A DNA stretch of 64,000 nt from Jiangella anatolica (GTDB lineage: Bacteria > Actinomycetota > Actinomycetes > Jiangellales > Jiangellaceae): the NCBI RefSeq assembly GCF_003236295.1, contig NZ_POTW01000021.1:20183-84182 (forward strand). Direction: 5' to 3'. Shown here piece by piece: positions 1 to 7,983 of the stretch. The position numbers were made by a program, and so were the translations under genes. How positions within the stretch are numbered: the first letter of the stretch is position 1; each line of letters begins with the position of its first letter. The notes below the pieces were generated by a model. The model worked only from the letters and a program-made list of their open reading frames with translations, made no database searches and was not told the DNA's origin.

Positions 1-532
1 CCTGATGCTGCCCGGCCGCGACGGCTTCGACCTGTGCTGGGCGATCCGCGACCGCTCCGACGTCGGCATCATCGTGCTGTCGGCGCGGCGCGGCGAGACC
101 GACAAGGTGCGAGCGCTGAACCTGGGCGCCGACGACTACCTCACCAAGCCGTTCGGCATCGAGGAGCTGCTGGCCCGGATCCACGCGATGCTGCGCCGGG
201 CCCGCCCGGCCGAGCCGCGGCCGGCGGCGCCGCACGTCCAGGCCGGCGACGTCCGCATCGACTTCGACGCCCAGCTGGTGACGAAGGGCGGCAAGCGGGT
301 CCACCTCACCCGCACCGAGTACGCGCTGCTGCGCGAGCTGGCGATGAACCCCGGCCGGCTGCTGTCGCACGCCGAGCTGCTGGAACGGGTGTGGGGCCCC
401 GGCTACGAGACGCAGACGGAGTACACCCGGGTGTACGTCGGCCGGCTGCGGGCCAAGCTGGAGAGCCCGGACGGCGCGGAGCTGATCGTCACCGAGCCGC
501 GGGCCGGCTACCGGTTCACGACGGACGGCTGA
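1..532 (+). CDS. OmpR/PhoB-family response regulator (5' end outside window)
   Basis: C-terminal part of a two-component DNA-binding response regulator. The visible protein opens in the receiver domain just after the expected phospho-acceptor Asp (an LMLPGRDG segment). It keeps the conserved DYLTKPF lysine turn about 45 residues later, then a linker and a full winged-helix Trans_reg_C domain ending with the YVGRLRAKLE recognition region and a GYRF hairpin. The open frame continues to the first base of the window, so the start and phospho-acceptor lie upstream. Its TGA overlaps the ATG of the sugar-binding lipoprotein by one base (TGATG). That implies translational coupling, an unusual partner for a regulator. 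A sensor kinase is presumably upstream, not seen. Confidence 0.9.
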   Translation, partial: LMLPGRDGFDLCWAIRDRSDVGIIVLSARRGETDKVRALNLGADDYLTKPFGIEELLARIHAMLRRARPAEPRPAAPHVQAGDVRIDFDAQLVTKGGKRVHLTRTEYALLRELAMNPGRLLSHAELLERVWGPGYETQTEYTRVYVGRLRAKLESPDGAELIVTEPRAGYRFTTDG

Positions 533-1611
533 TGCGCCGCCTCCCCGCTCTGCTCGCGGTGTCCGCCCTGGCGCTGGGCCTGGCGGCCTGCGGCGCGCCG
601 GCCGGTGACGACGGCGAGCTGCAGATCGCCCTGCTGCTGCCGGAGAACAAGACCGCCCGCTACGAGTCGCACGACCGCCCCGCCTTCGTCGACCGGGTCC
701 ACGAGATCTGCGCCGAGTGCGAGACGCTGGTCAGCAACGCCGACCAGGACGCGGCCCACCAGCAGGCCCAGGCCGAGGCCGCGATCACCAACGGCGCCGA
801 CGTGCTCGTGCTCGACCCGGTCGACTCCCGGTCCGCGGCGGTGATCGTGCGGCAGGCGCAGGCCGCCGGCGTCCCCGTCGTCAGCTACGACCGGATGGTG
901 CTCGACGTCCCGGTCGACTTCCACGTGACGTTCGACAACGAGCAGGTCGGCGCGTTGCAGGCGGAGGTACTGCTGGCCGCCGTCGGCGACACCGACGGCG
1001 ACCTGGTGGTGCTGAACGGCTCGCCCACCGACGACAACTCGGCGCTGTTCCGCCGCGGCGCGCACAGCGTCCTCGACGGCGCCGGCGTCGCCGTCGGCGC
1101 CGAGGTGGACGTGCCGGACTGGTCGCCGGACCAGGCGCAGGAGGCGATGGAGCGGGCCCTGACGACGCTTGGCCGGGACCGCGTCGCCGGGGTCTACGCG
1201 GCCAACGACGGCATGGCCGGCGGCGCGATCGCCGCGATGAAGGCGGCCGGGCTGGACCCGCTGCCGCCGGTGACCGGGCAGGACGCCGAGCTGGCCGCGA
1301 TCCGCCGGATCCTCACCGGCGAGCAGTACATGACGGTGTACAAGGCGGTCCGCACGCAGGCGGAGCGGGCCGCCGACGTCGCCGTGAGCCTGGCCCGCAC
1401 CGGCGAGCCGCCCGACGGCCTGCGCAACAGCTGGGTCGACAACGGCCATGACCGGATCCCGGCGCTGATGCTGGACCCGGTCGCCGTCACCCGCGACACG
1501 ATCGCCGAGACCGTCGTCGCCGACGGGTTCTGGTCGGCCGGCGAGATCTGCGAGGGGCTGGCGGCCGAGTGTGCCGCGGCCGGCGTCGTCGTTGACGGAG
1601 CGGCGCCGTGA
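532..1611 (+). CDS. CUT2-type sugar ABC transporter substrate-binding lipoprotein (first copy)
   Basis: 359-residue periplasmic-binding protein of the ribose/xylose (Peripla_BP_4) type. A short Arg-rich n-region and hydrophobic core end in an LAAC lipobox, predicting lipidation at Cys20. The mature part has the family signatures: ALLLPE near the N-terminus, CAECETLVSNADQD, LVLDPVDSRSA, YAANDGMAGG and PPVTGQDAELAAI. The length equals that of the second copy at 4346-5425 and the motifs align throughout, so the two are paralogues. It overlaps the response regulator upstream (1 bp) and the permease downstream (GTGA). Ligand unknown; a xylose-like pentose is the family default. It may also serve as an extracellular sensor input for the upstream two-component system (inference). 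Confidence 0.88.
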   Translation: MRRLPALLAVSALALGLAACGAPAGDDGELQIALLLPENKTARYESHDRPAFVDRVHEICAECETLVSNADQDAAHQQAQAEAAITNGADVLVLDPVDSRSAAVIVRQAQAAGVPVVSYDRMVLDVPVDFHVTFDNEQVGALQAEVLLAAVGDTDGDLVVLNGSPTDDNSALFRRGAHSVLDGAGVAVGAEVDVPDWSPDQAQEAMERALTTLGRDRVAGVYAANDGMAGGAIAAMKAAGLDPLPPVTGQDAELAAIRRILTGEQYMTVYKAVRTQAERAADVAVSLARTGEPPDGLRNSWVDNGHDRIPALMLDPVAVTRDTIAETVVADGFWSAGEICEGLAAECAAAGVVVDGAAP

Positions 1612-2759
1612 GCGGCTCGGTCTCGCCGGCCCGGCTCGGCCGGTGGGCGCCGCCTGCCGCGCTCGTCGTCATCTGGCTGGTGATGAGCCTGAGCAACCCG
1701 CGCTTCCTCTCCGCGGTGAACCTCACGAACCTGATGCTGCAGATCGTCGCGGTCGGCGCGGTCGCGGTGGCGGTCGTCCTGGTGCTGCTGATCGGCGAGA
1801 TCGACCTGTCCGTGGGCGCGGTGTCCGGCCTCGGCGCGGCCGTCACCGCGGTGCTCAGCGTGAAGGCGGACTGGCCGGCCGTGCTGGCGATCCTGGCCGG
1901 GCTGGCCACCGGCGCGCTGGTCGGGCTGCTGCACGCCGCCATGGTGACGCGCGTCGGCGTGCCGTCGTTCGTCGTGACCCTGGCCGGGCTGCTGACGTGG
2001 CAGGGCGCGCTGCTGCTGGTGCTCGGCGACACCGGCAGCGTCAACATCGACGACCCGCAGCTGGTGGCGATCGCGGGGACGTTCCTGTCGCCGGCGCTGG
2101 GCTGGCTGCTCGCCGCGCTGGTGACCGGCGGCGCCGTGCTGGCCATCGTCGGCTACCTGCGCGGCGTGCGGCCGCGCCCGGCCCGGCGGGTCTGGCCGTG
2201 GGTCGTGGCGGCGATCGGCGCGCCGGTGGCGGTCGCGGTGTTCAACGCCGACCGCGGCGTCCCGTTGGCGGTCGTGGTGTTCCTCCTGCTCCTGGCCGGC
2301 GGCGACCTCATGGTCCGGCGCACGCGGCTGGGCCGGCACGCGGTCGCGACGGGGAGCAACGCGTCGGGGGCGCGGAGGGCGGGCATCAAGGTGGACCGGA
2401 TCCGGCTGGCGGTGTTCATGCTGGCCTCGGTGCTGGCCGTCACCGGCGGCATCCTCGCCGCGTCCCGGCTGCTCGCCGTCAACCAGTCGTCGGGCAGCAC
2501 CGACCTGATGCTGACGGCGGTGGCGGCGGCCGCGATCGGCGGGACCAGCCTGTTCGGCGGCCGCGGCACGGTGTGGTCCGCGCTGCTGGGCGCGCTCGTC
2601 GTCGGTTCGCTGGCCAACGGGCTGGACCTGCTCGGCGCGTCGTCGCCGATCCGGCTGATCGCGACCGGCCTGGTCCTCGCCCTCGCCGTCGGGCTGGACA
2701 CGCTGGCGCACCGGGCCGAGCTGACACCCTTCCGGGAGCACTCACGACCCGGGCCGTAA
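1608..2759 (+). CDS. CUT2-type sugar ABC transporter permease (first copy)
   Basis: 383-residue polytopic inner-membrane protein of the XylH/RbsC class (BPD_transp_2) with about ten hydrophobic segments. It has the family GEIDLSVGAVSGL stretch near residue 62, GVPSFVVTLAGLL, a TGSNASGARRAGIK cytoplasmic loop and a C-terminal GGTSLFGGRG. GTG start overlaps the preceding TGA. Like its paralogue at 6313-7566 it carries an extra pair of hydrophobic segments in the middle, typical of XylH-like permeases. No ATP-binding subunit lies next to it inside the window; the gene is followed by an intergenic region with inverted and direct repeats. It probably shares the ATPase encoded at 5495-6316 or one further upstream (inference). 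Confidence 0.87.
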   Translation: MSGSVSPARLGRWAPPAALVVIWLVMSLSNPRFLSAVNLTNLMLQIVAVGAVAVAVVLVLLIGEIDLSVGAVSGLGAAVTAVLSVKADWPAVLAILAGLATGALVGLLHAAMVTRVGVPSFVVTLAGLLTWQGALLLVLGDTGSVNIDDPQLVAIAGTFLSPALGWLLAALVTGGAVLAIVGYLRGVRPRPARRVWPWVVAAIGAPVAVAVFNADRGVPLAVVVFLLLLAGGDLMVRRTRLGRHAVATGSNASGARRAGIKVDRIRLAVFMLASVLAVTGGILAASRLLAVNQSSGSTDLMLTAVAAAAIGGTSLFGGRGTVWSALLGALVVGSLANGLDLLGASSPIRLIATGLVLALAVGLDTLAHRAELTPFREHSRPGP

Positions 2760-2770
2760 CTCGCCCCGTT

Positions 2771-2826
2771 CCATGATCATCAACCTTTTGCGTCGCCAGG
2801 GCAGCACAGAAGGTTGATGATCATGG
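2771..2826. repeat. 17-bp perfect inverted repeat in the permease-ROK intergenic region
   Basis: Arms at 2771-2787 and 2810-2826 are exact reverse complements (CCATGATCATCAACCTT and its complement), with a 22-base spacer. Three more inner positions can pair if one G-U is allowed. The arms are A/T-rich compared with the surroundings and there is no T tract. It could be a transcript 3'-end stabiliser or terminator, or one copy of a dispersed palindromic element. Only one copy is present in this window. Confidence 0.8.
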
Positions 2827-2892
2827 GAATCCACAGCGGGCGGCGGACCGGAACCGGCCAGCGAACCCGACGAGGCGCCAACACGACGCCCG

Positions 2893-2953
2893 AGCCCATC
2901 GGGCCAACGTTCGGGATCCCTCAACGCCAACGTTCGCAGCCCATCGGCCAACG
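2893..2953. repeat. nested short direct repeats upstream of the ROK gene
   Basis: AGCCCATCGG occurs at 2893-2902 and 2938-2947. GCCAACGTTCG occurs at 2903-2913 and 2926-2936, and GGCCAACG again at 2946-2953. The AACGTT core is itself palindromic. They lie 80-140 bases upstream of the ROK start and could be regulator binding sites or remnants of a repeat element. The rest of 2760-3032 holds no convincing gene. Confidence 0.55.
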
Positions 2954-3032
2954 GCAGCAATCGACGGCGAACCAGCACAACCCCCACTCAAGCCGGGGTG
3001 TAGCGTTCAGAGCATGACGTCAAGGATTCGGC

Positions 3033-4208
3033 GTGCGTGACGCCACCGGGCCGGGGTCGCTGTCGGCGCTGCGGCTGGCCAACCGGGAGCGCCTCCTCCT
3101 GGCGCTGGCCGGCGGCGACGCGGTCAGCCAGGCCGAGCTGGCCCGGCTGACCGGGCTGGCCCCGGCGACCGTCTCCGGGCTGGTGCGCGACCTCGTCGAG
3201 GCCGGCGAGCTGCTGGTCCGCCAGGGTGTGGCGAACGGACGGCGCAGCCGCCTGGTCGAGCGGGCGCCGGCCCGGCAGCGCTACGGCATCGGCATCGACC
3301 TGGGCCGCACCCATGTGAAGGTCGTCGCCGGCGGCGATCCCGGCGAGGTGCTGGCCGCCGCGGCCGGCGACCTACCGGGCGGGCCGCGCCCGGACACGCT
3401 GCTCGACGTCGTCGGCGAGCTGGCGGCGGCGGTGCGGAAGGAGGCGGGACTCGCGGCGGACCAGGTCGACGGCGTCGCGGTCGGCGTCCCCGCGCCGGTC
3501 GACCCCGCGACGGGCGCCGTCACGGAGACGGCGATCCTGCCCGCGCTCGTCGGCTTCCCGCTGCGCGACGAGGTGTCCGCGCTGCTCGGGCGGCCCGTGG
3601 TGGTCGAGAACGACGCGAACCTCGGCGCGCTCGCGCTGTCGCGCCGGGCCGCCGGCGGCGCGCCGGGCGCGGTCGTGTTCGTCAAGGTCGGCTCCGGCAT
3701 CGGCGCGGGTGTCGCGGTCGACGGCCGGCTGCTGCGCGGCGACGCGGGCAGCGCCGGCGAGATCGGCCACCTCGCGCTGGACCCGAGCCTGTCCGTGGTG
3801 TGCCGGTGCGGCCGCCGCGGCTGCCTGGAGACCGTCGGCTCGGCGGAGTCGGTCCGGACGGCGCTGAGCTCGGCGCTGCAGCGCGAGCTCGGCCTGGCCG
3901 AGGTCCTGGCGCTGATCGGCGACGGCCACCCGGTCGCCGTCCACGTCCTGGAGGACGCCGGCGAACTGCTCGGCCGCGCCCTGGGCTGGCTGGCGATGAT
4001 CGTCAACCCGGCCGAGATCGCCCTCGGCGGACCGCTGATCGCCGCCGGCGACGCCTGGCTGCGCCCGGTGCGCCAGGGCTTCCGCCGCGCCGTCCTCCCC
4101 GGCGTCGCGGCCCGGACCCGGGTCACGATCTCGCCGCTGGGCGAGGACACCGAGGCCGTCGGCGCACTCGTGGCGAGCCTGGCCGTTCCCGTCCAATCGG
4201 GTCATTAA
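3033..4208 (+). CDS. ROK-family transcriptional regulator
   Basis: 391 residues. An N-terminal winged HTH (about residues 12-65, SQAELARLTGLAPATVSGLV) is followed by a ROK sugar-kinase-like domain beginning GIDLGRTHVK near residue 87. It has an ENDAN motif, a GSGIGAGV phosphate loop, GEIGHLALD and the ROK zinc site CRCGRRGC (Cys257, Cys259, Cys264). It therefore belongs to the NagC/XylR repressor group rather than the pure kinases. The GTG start is preceded by AAGGA at 3022-3026. It sits between two CUT2 sugar transport modules and just upstream of an A/T-rich palindromic region, so it most likely represses the 4346-7566 operon and is relieved by the imported sugar (inference). Confidence 0.9.
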   Translation: MRDATGPGSLSALRLANRERLLLALAGGDAVSQAELARLTGLAPATVSGLVRDLVEAGELLVRQGVANGRRSRLVERAPARQRYGIGIDLGRTHVKVVAGGDPGEVLAAAAGDLPGGPRPDTLLDVVGELAAAVRKEAGLAADQVDGVAVGVPAPVDPATGAVTETAILPALVGFPLRDEVSALLGRPVVVENDANLGALALSRRAAGGAPGAVVFVKVGSGIGAGVAVDGRLLRGDAGSAGEIGHLALDPSLSVVCRCGRRGCLETVGSAESVRTALSSALQRELGLAEVLALIGDGHPVAVHVLEDAGELLGRALGWLAMIVNPAEIALGGPLIAAGDAWLRPVRQGFRRAVLPGVAARTRVTISPLGEDTEAVGALVASLAVPVQSGH

Positions 4209-4345
4209 CGTCGAAATACGAACGCATAAACAAGATGTAAACGCGTAATGTATTTGAGCCTTGACGGCAATCCTGCGGAGTTCCAGACTCGTCCCAGCCG
4301 ACCCGATCGGCAGGGGCCGGCCCGAACCCAAAGGAGGGTTTCCAC
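4209..4345 (+). promoter_or_regulatory. promoter/operator region and strong RBS of the sugar operon
   Basis: The first 50 bases are strikingly A/T-rich for this genome. They hold an imperfect inverted repeat with AAATAC at 4214-4219 and GTATTT at 4250-4255, plus inner AACGC/GCGT elements. That is a plausible ROK operator overlapping the promoter. AAGGAGG at 4331-4337, eight bases before the GTG at 4346, is an excellent Shine-Dalgarno and fixes that start. No unambiguous -35/-10 pair was assigned. Confidence 0.55.
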
Positions 4346-5425
4346 GTGCACCAGCCCATTCGACGGGCTGCCGTCTTCGCAGTCCTCAGCCTGGCCGCCG
4401 TCGTGGCGACCGCATGTGGCGCCAACGAAGACAGCGGCGGTGGCGGGGACGACGAGACCGCGAGCGGCGGCGGCACCATCGCCCTGCTGCTGCCCGAGTC
4501 GGCCACCGCCCGCTACGAAGCCTTCGACAAGCCGCTGTTCGAGGCCAAGATCAGCGAACTCTGCGCCGACTGCGAGGTCGTCTACTTCAACGCCGACCAG
4601 GACGAGGCCCAGCAGGCCGAGCAGGTCGACTCCGCGATCTCGCAGAACGTCGACGTGATGGTGCTGGACCCGGTCAACGGCCAGTCCGCTGCGGCCCTGG
4701 TGGCCGACGCGCAGGCCGCCGACATCCCGGTCATCGCCTACGACCGCTTCATCGAGGGTGCGGACTACTACACCTCGTTCGACAACGAGCGCGTCGGCGA
4801 GCTGCAGGGCCAAGCGCTGGTCGACGCGGTCGGCGGCGCCGGCGACATCCTCATGCTCAACGGCTCGCCCGACGACCCGAACGCGGCCATGTTCAAGTCC
4901 GGCGCGCACGGCATCATCGACGCCAGCGAGCTGACCGTCGTCGGTGAGTACGACAACCCGGACTGGAGCCCCGACAACGCCCAGTCCTGGACGACGGACC
5001 AGCTCAACACCATCGACCCGGCCTCGCTGGCCGGCGTCTACGCCGCCAACGACGGCCAGGCCGGCGGCGTCATCGCCGCGCTGACCGGCGCCGGCATCGC
5101 GGCCGACGCGCTGCCGCCGGTCACCGGGCAGGACGCCGAGCTGGCCGCGATCCAGCGCATCGTGGCCGGTGAGCAGTACATGACGATCTACAAGCCGATC
5201 AAGGGCGAGGCCGAGGGCGCCGCCGAGATGGCCATCTCGATCGTCAACGGGGAGGAGGTCGCCGGCACCACCGACTTCCAGGGCGTGCCGTCGCTGATCC
5301 TCGACCCGATCGTCGTCACCGTCGACAACATCGCCGACACGGTCGTGGCCGACGAGTTCTGGAGCGTCGAGGACATCTGCACCGACGACTACGCGGACGC
5401 CTGCACGGCCGCGGGTCTGAGCTGA
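4346..5425 (+). CDS. CUT2-type sugar ABC transporter substrate-binding lipoprotein (second copy)
   Basis: 359 residues. Signal peptide with lipobox VATAC, lipidated Cys24, then a Gly/Asp-rich linker and a Peripla_BP_4 domain. Shared family motifs include IALLLPES, CADCEVVYFNADQDEAQQ, VMVLDPVNGQSA, VYAANDGQAGG and PPVTGQDAELAAIQRI. First gene of a complete importer operon with its own ATPase and permease downstream and a ROK repressor upstream. Two C-x-x-C pairs (CADC near the N-terminus, the other near the C-terminus) recur in both copies and may form disulphides. Probably binds a pentose or related monosaccharide outside the membrane. Confidence 0.92.
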   Translation: MHQPIRRAAVFAVLSLAAVVATACGANEDSGGGGDDETASGGGTIALLLPESATARYEAFDKPLFEAKISELCADCEVVYFNADQDEAQQAEQVDSAISQNVDVMVLDPVNGQSAAALVADAQAADIPVIAYDRFIEGADYYTSFDNERVGELQGQALVDAVGGAGDILMLNGSPDDPNAAMFKSGAHGIIDASELTVVGEYDNPDWSPDNAQSWTTDQLNTIDPASLAGVYAANDGQAGGVIAALTGAGIAADALPPVTGQDAELAAIQRIVAGEQYMTIYKPIKGEAEGAAEMAISIVNGEEVAGTTDFQGVPSLILDPIVVTVDNIADTVVADEFWSVEDICTDDYADACTAAGLS

Positions 5426-5494
5426 TCCGACGACAGGACGAGGGTGGCGCCGGCCGCGGCCGGTGCCACCCTTGACCGTGAGGAGATGGTGCCG

Positions 5495-6316
5495 ATGAGC
5501 GTCGCCACACACGAAGGCGGTTCCGCCGCCGCCACGACACAGCCGGTCCTGGAGCTCACCGGGATCGGCAAGCACTTCGGCGCCGTGCAGGCGCTGGCCG
5601 GCGTCGACTTCGGGGTCCACCCCGGCGAGGTGGTCGCCCTCGTCGGCGACAACGGCGCGGGCAAGTCGACCCTGGTCAAGATCATGTCCGGCGTGTACCA
5701 GGCCGACTCCGGCTCGATGCGGGTCGACGGCCGCGAGGTGCACGTCCACAGCCCGAGCGCGGCGCAGGCGCTGGGCATCGCGACGGTCTTCCAGGACCTC
5801 GCGCTCTGCGACAACCTCGACGTCGTCGCGAACCTGTTCCTGGGCAGCGAGCTCGGCGCGAAGACGTGGATGGACGAGGTCGCCATGGAGAAGGAGTCCT
5901 GGCGGCTGCTGCGCGAGCTGGGCGCGAAGATCCCGACGGTGCGCATCCCGGTCGCGAGCCTCTCCGGCGGCCAGCGGCAGACCGTCGCGATCGCCCGCAG
6001 CCTGGTCGGCAACCCGAAGGTCGTCATGCTGGACGAGCCGACCGCCGCCCTGGGCGTCGCGCAGACCGCCGAGGTGCTCAACCTCGTCGAGCGGCTGCGT
6101 GAGCAGCGCCTCGGCGTGATCCTGGTCAGCCACAACATGGCCGACGTGCAGGCCGTCGCCGACCGCATCGTGGTGCTGCGGCTGGGCCGCAACGAGGCCG
6201 AGTTCAACGCCGACGACGTCACGACCGAGCAGCTCGTCGCGGCCATCACCGGCGCGTCGGACAACGTCGTGGCCGAACGCAATGCCCGCCGCGAGGCGTC
6301 AGGAGGGCCCGCATGA
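5495..6316 (+). CDS. CUT2-type sugar ABC transporter ATP-binding protein
   Basis: 273-residue cytoplasmic ATPase with one nucleotide-binding domain: Walker A GDNGAGKST at residues 51-59, signature LSGGQRQ near 156, Walker B VVMLDEP near 177, and an H-loop VSHNM. Canonical XylG/RbsA are tandem double-domain proteins of about 500 residues. This is the single-domain (FrcA-like) form and would act as a homodimer. Start chosen at ATG 5495 because AGGAG at 5481-5485 is correctly spaced; an in-frame ATG at 5486 and GTG at 5444 are less likely. Overlaps the permease (ATGA). It may also power the orphan permease at 1608-2759. Confidence 0.92.
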   Translation: MSVATHEGGSAAATTQPVLELTGIGKHFGAVQALAGVDFGVHPGEVVALVGDNGAGKSTLVKIMSGVYQADSGSMRVDGREVHVHSPSAAQALGIATVFQDLALCDNLDVVANLFLGSELGAKTWMDEVAMEKESWRLLRELGAKIPTVRIPVASLSGGQRQTVAIARSLVGNPKVVMLDEPTAALGVAQTAEVLNLVERLREQRLGVILVSHNMADVQAVADRIVVLRLGRNEAEFNADDVTTEQLVAAITGASDNVVAERNARREASGGPA

Positions 6317-7566
6317 GCAGGACCCAGGTCGACGAGACCGCCGCCCGGTCCGACCTGATCGACGAACGCCTGGCCCAGGACACCGGGCTGCGGGGCGCGC
6401 TGGACGCGTTCCGGCGCCGGGTCCGCGACGGCGACCTCGGCCTGCTGCCGGTGGTCGTCGGGCTGTTCGTGATCGGCCTGGTGTTCTACCTCCAGGACGT
6501 CACGTACCTGTCGTCGAGCAACCTGGTCAACATCACGCTGAACGCGGTGCCGTACGGCATCATCGCGGTCGGCATCGTGCTGGTGCTGCTGCTCGGCGAG
6601 ATCGACCTTTCGGTCGGCTCGATCAGCGGCCTGTCGGCGTCGATCACCGCGGTGCTGGTGGTGCAGCAGGACCAGCCGCTGGTCCTGGGGCTGCTGGCCG
6701 GCGCCGGGACGGGCGCCGCCATCGGCATCCTGTACGGGCTGATCTTCACCAAGATCGGCGTGCCGAGCTTCGTCATCACGCTGGCCGGCCTGCTCGGCTT
6801 CGTCGGCCTGCAGTACGTCGTGCTCGGCGACACCGGCACCATCAACCTGCCGCGCTCGTCGGCGCTGGCGCAGTTCGCCCGCGAGGACTTCCTCAGCCCG
6901 GCGGTCTCCTACGCCCTCGTGGCGGCGGTCGCGGTGGGGTACGCGCTGGTGAGCATCGCCGGGATCCGGCGGCGGACGGCGGCCGGGCTGCCGGCGCAGT
7001 CGGTGACGCTGGTGCTGGTCAAGGCCGCGGTGCTGGTGGCCGGCCTCGGCTTCCTCACCTACTACCTGAACATCGACCGCGGCTGGGGCTTCGCCGTCGT
7101 GTTCTTCGTCGGGCTGGTCGTGCTGATGGACCTGGTGCTGCGCAAGACCACCTGGGGCCGGCACCTGTACGCCGTCGGCGGCAACGTCGAGGCGGCCCGC
7201 CGCTCCGGCATCAACGTCAACCTGATCTACATCTCGGCGTTCTCGCTGACCGGCCTGCTGGCCGCGACCGGCGGCCTGATGTTCCTCGCCCGGCTGACGT
7301 CGGTGTCGCAGGCCAGCGGCTCCAACGACGTCAACCTGACGGCGATCGCGGCGGCCGTCATCGGCGGCGTGAGCCTGTTCGGCGGACGCGGGTCGGCGTA
7401 CTCGGCGCTGCTGGGCGTGCTGGTGCTGACGGCGATCAACAGCGGCCTCAACCGCATCGGCGTCGACTCGTCGGTCCGCTACATCGTCACCGGCGCGGTG
7501 CTGTTGCTCGCGGTGTCGATCGACGCGATCGCCCGGCGCGCCCGCGCCAGCAGCGGGCGAGGTTGA
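6313..7566 (+). CDS. CUT2-type sugar ABC transporter permease (second copy)
   Basis: 417-residue membrane permease of the XylH type. A hydrophilic N-terminus of about 40 residues is followed by about ten transmembrane segments with GEIDLSVGSISGL, GVPSFVITLAGLLG, GGNVEAARRSGI and GGVSLFGGRG motifs. Paralogous to the protein at 1608-2759, with the same central insertion of extra hydrophobic segments. Last gene of the operon; ATG overlaps the ATPase stop and a strong GC hairpin follows the TGA. Confidence 0.92.
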   Translation: MSRTQVDETAARSDLIDERLAQDTGLRGALDAFRRRVRDGDLGLLPVVVGLFVIGLVFYLQDVTYLSSSNLVNITLNAVPYGIIAVGIVLVLLLGEIDLSVGSISGLSASITAVLVVQQDQPLVLGLLAGAGTGAAIGILYGLIFTKIGVPSFVITLAGLLGFVGLQYVVLGDTGTINLPRSSALAQFAREDFLSPAVSYALVAAVAVGYALVSIAGIRRRTAAGLPAQSVTLVLVKAAVLVAGLGFLTYYLNIDRGWGFAVVFFVGLVVLMDLVLRKTTWGRHLYAVGGNVEAARRSGINVNLIYISAFSLTGLLAATGGLMFLARLTSVSQASGSNDVNLTAIAAAVIGGVSLFGGRGSAYSALLGVLVLTAINSGLNRIGVDSSVRYIVTGAVLLLAVSIDAIARRARASSGRG

Positions 7567-7568
7567 CC

Positions 7569-7611
7569 CCGGCCGCCCGGCGGCTGACTGCAACCGCCGC
7601 CGGGCGGCCGG
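7569..7611 (+). terminator. GC-rich hairpin after the sugar transport operon
   Basis: Perfect 15-bp stem (7569-7583 with 7597-7611, CCGGCCGCCCGGCGG arm) and a 13-base loop, beginning two bases after the permease stop. There is no T tail, which is common for actinomycete terminators. Confidence 0.7.
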
Positions 7612-7629
7612 CTCGCTACCATCGCGCGC

Positions 7630-7980
7630 ATGCCCCTCGATCTGTTCCCCGTCGTCCCGGTCACCGACTTCGACACTGCGACAGCGTGGTACCAGAAGCT
7701 CTTCGGCGGGCCGTTCGCGTTCCAGGCACACGACACCGAGGTGGTGTGGGAGCTGGCCGAGCACCGCTACGTCGCCGTGCACCAGGCGCCCGAGCACGCC
7801 GGCCACACCCACATCACTGTGTTCGTCGACGATCTGGACGCGCTGGTCGACGGCATCGCGGCACGCGGCATCGAGCCCGCGCTGCGCGAGACCTACGGCA
7901 ACGGCGTCCGCAAGATCACCTACCGCGACCCCGACGGCAACGAGATCGGCTACGGCGGCGCCCCGCTCGCCGACGGCTGA
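7630..7980 (+). CDS. VOC-family (glyoxalase/bleomycin resistance-like) protein
   Basis: 116-residue single-domain vicinal-oxygen-chelate protein: LFPVVPVTDFDTATAWYQKLFG opening, THITVFVDDLDALVDGI middle and a YRDPDGNEIGY closing motif typical of the fold. Metal ligands and substrate cannot be assigned. TACCAT at 7617-7622 lies seven bases before the ATG, suggesting a leaderless transcript with its own promoter after the preceding terminator. The oxidoreductase gene begins three bases after its stop, so the two are probably co-transcribed. Confidence 0.85.
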   Translation: MPLDLFPVVPVTDFDTATAWYQKLFGGPFAFQAHDTEVVWELAEHRYVAVHQAPEHAGHTHITVFVDDLDALVDGIAARGIEPALRETYGNGVRKITYRDPDGNEIGYGGAPLADG

Positions 7981-7983
7981 GAT

